From Myxococcales bacterium (GTDB taxonomy: Bacteria; Myxococcota_A; Polyangia; Polyangiales; Polyangiaceae): DNA of 58,225 nucleotides. Shown one piece after another: positions 57,879 through 58,225 of this stretch. Below the pieces are notes generated by a model. That model was not told the origin of the DNA. It did not search any database and worked only from the letters and a program-made list of their open reading frames with translations. The translations under genes and the position numbers were made by a program. Numbering within the stretch: the stretch's first letter is position 1; every line of letters starts with the position of its first letter. The stretch is from positions 1 through 58,225 of the forward strand of contig JAEUKE010000013.1 in assembly GCA_016794345.1 (NCBI GenBank), given 5' to 3'.

Positions 57879-58225
57879 GGGGGCGATCGGCTTCGACGTG
57901 GGGACTGAGATCGTATCTGCGTGTGGCGGCGCCCGATCCGCTCATCAAGCGGGCCGTTATATGTGCGAACGACAATGACGCACTCGCTCTCGCGGCCTGA
58001 AAACCGCTGAGCCGTCCGACGGAGAGATCGTCCTGGTATCCCGAAGGCGTTAATTACGAGGGCTGCGTCGCGCGAGGGTGCTCTCGATAGCGCGAAAGAC
58101 GACAGCGAGAGATAGGTCGCGGCCGAATCCGCGGACCCAGTCGTTGGGGACGCAACGACTACGCACGTGAACGAAGGTACGGTTGACGCCTCGCGGACCA
58201 GGGTTCGATTCCCTGCGCCTCCACC
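57879..58225 (+). ncRNA. ssrA: Transfer-messenger RNA (last base of CCA outside window)
   Basis: 347 nt. The 5' end GGGGGCG pairs with CGCCTCC at the 3' end as the tRNA-like acceptor stem, including a G-U pair. The T-arm GGTTCGATTCC is intact, and the window ends at ACC of ACCA. The tag frame runs from GCG at 57965 to TGA at 57998-58000 and encodes ANDNDALALAA, ending in the ALAA degron read by ClpXP-type proteases. It rescues stalled ribosomes together with SmpB. This is a one-piece tmRNA, not the permuted form. The region between the tag and 3' domain is long enough for the usual pseudoknots. Confidence 0.97.

Overview
This is a GC-rich (about 70% by eye), gene-dense chromosomal segment that looks like a myxobacterium, most likely of the Polyangiales/Sorangium type. 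The reasons are three Hanks-type Ser/Thr kinases, an FHA-sigma54 activator, many small Ser/Gly/Pro-rich lipoproteins, DUF1592/DUF1552 proteins, a DUF2169 protein and a tmRNA tag (ANDNDALALAA) of proteobacterial form. I see no phage, IS element, CRISPR array, rRNA or tRNA. The only RNA gene is ssrA (tmRNA) at the right edge.

Layout. 1-5033 (minus): a four-gene overlapping operon around an unusual Hsp70. 5034-5220: a divergent intergenic region holding two long perfect hairpins. 5221-10720: a zinc-finger membrane protein, a roadblock-like protein, a nucleoside transporter, small proteins and a kinase. 10880-12336: a beta-propeller plus MoaD/ThiS-like pair. 12337-12726 has no intact gene and holds a broken membrane-protein gene, a terminator and a palindromic repeat. 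12727-21596: a large lipoprotein, a glycan-transferase-like protein, a polytopic membrane protein, an alkaline-phosphatase-superfamily enzyme, a transglutaminase-like candidate and a Cys-rich lipoprotein. 21604-25497: divergent ppc and a phosphoglycerate-dehydrogenase-like gene. 25520-30318: thioredoxin, GST, a pentaheme-type cytochrome lipoprotein and DUF2169. 30350-37929: a PHP-domain CehA/McbA-like protein, then a likely sigma54-driven block (FHA activator, TPR-like membrane protein, kinase) and a protein made of four ~91-residue repeats. 37934-45109: DUF and TVP38 proteins, a second serA, a six-TIG-repeat protein, a Spy/CpxP-like protein and a polytopic HAMP-kinase. 45253-47305: a Tat-type lipoprotein, a duplicated kinase-tail fragment and an esterase. 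47391-55555 (minus): two runs of closely spaced genes, argG-YkgJ-DUF1592-DUF1552-lipoprotein-STAS-like and FAD oxidase-DUF924. 55625-58225: a PQQ-like protein, a lipoprotein, an NTF2-like protein, yggX and ssrA.

Regulation. The strongest global signal is a TANNNT element placed 7-9 nt before the start codon of at least nine genes. This spacing would put transcription start at or next to the start codon (leaderless mRNAs). It also settled several start-codon choices. A near-consensus -24/-12 promoter precedes the FHA-sigma54 activator, and a sigma70-type promoter precedes ssrA. Three copies of one palindromic C6/G6 repeat lie downstream of genes.

Starts are by inspection. GTG and TTG starts are common here, and N-termini without a ribosome-binding site or TANNNT element are uncertain.
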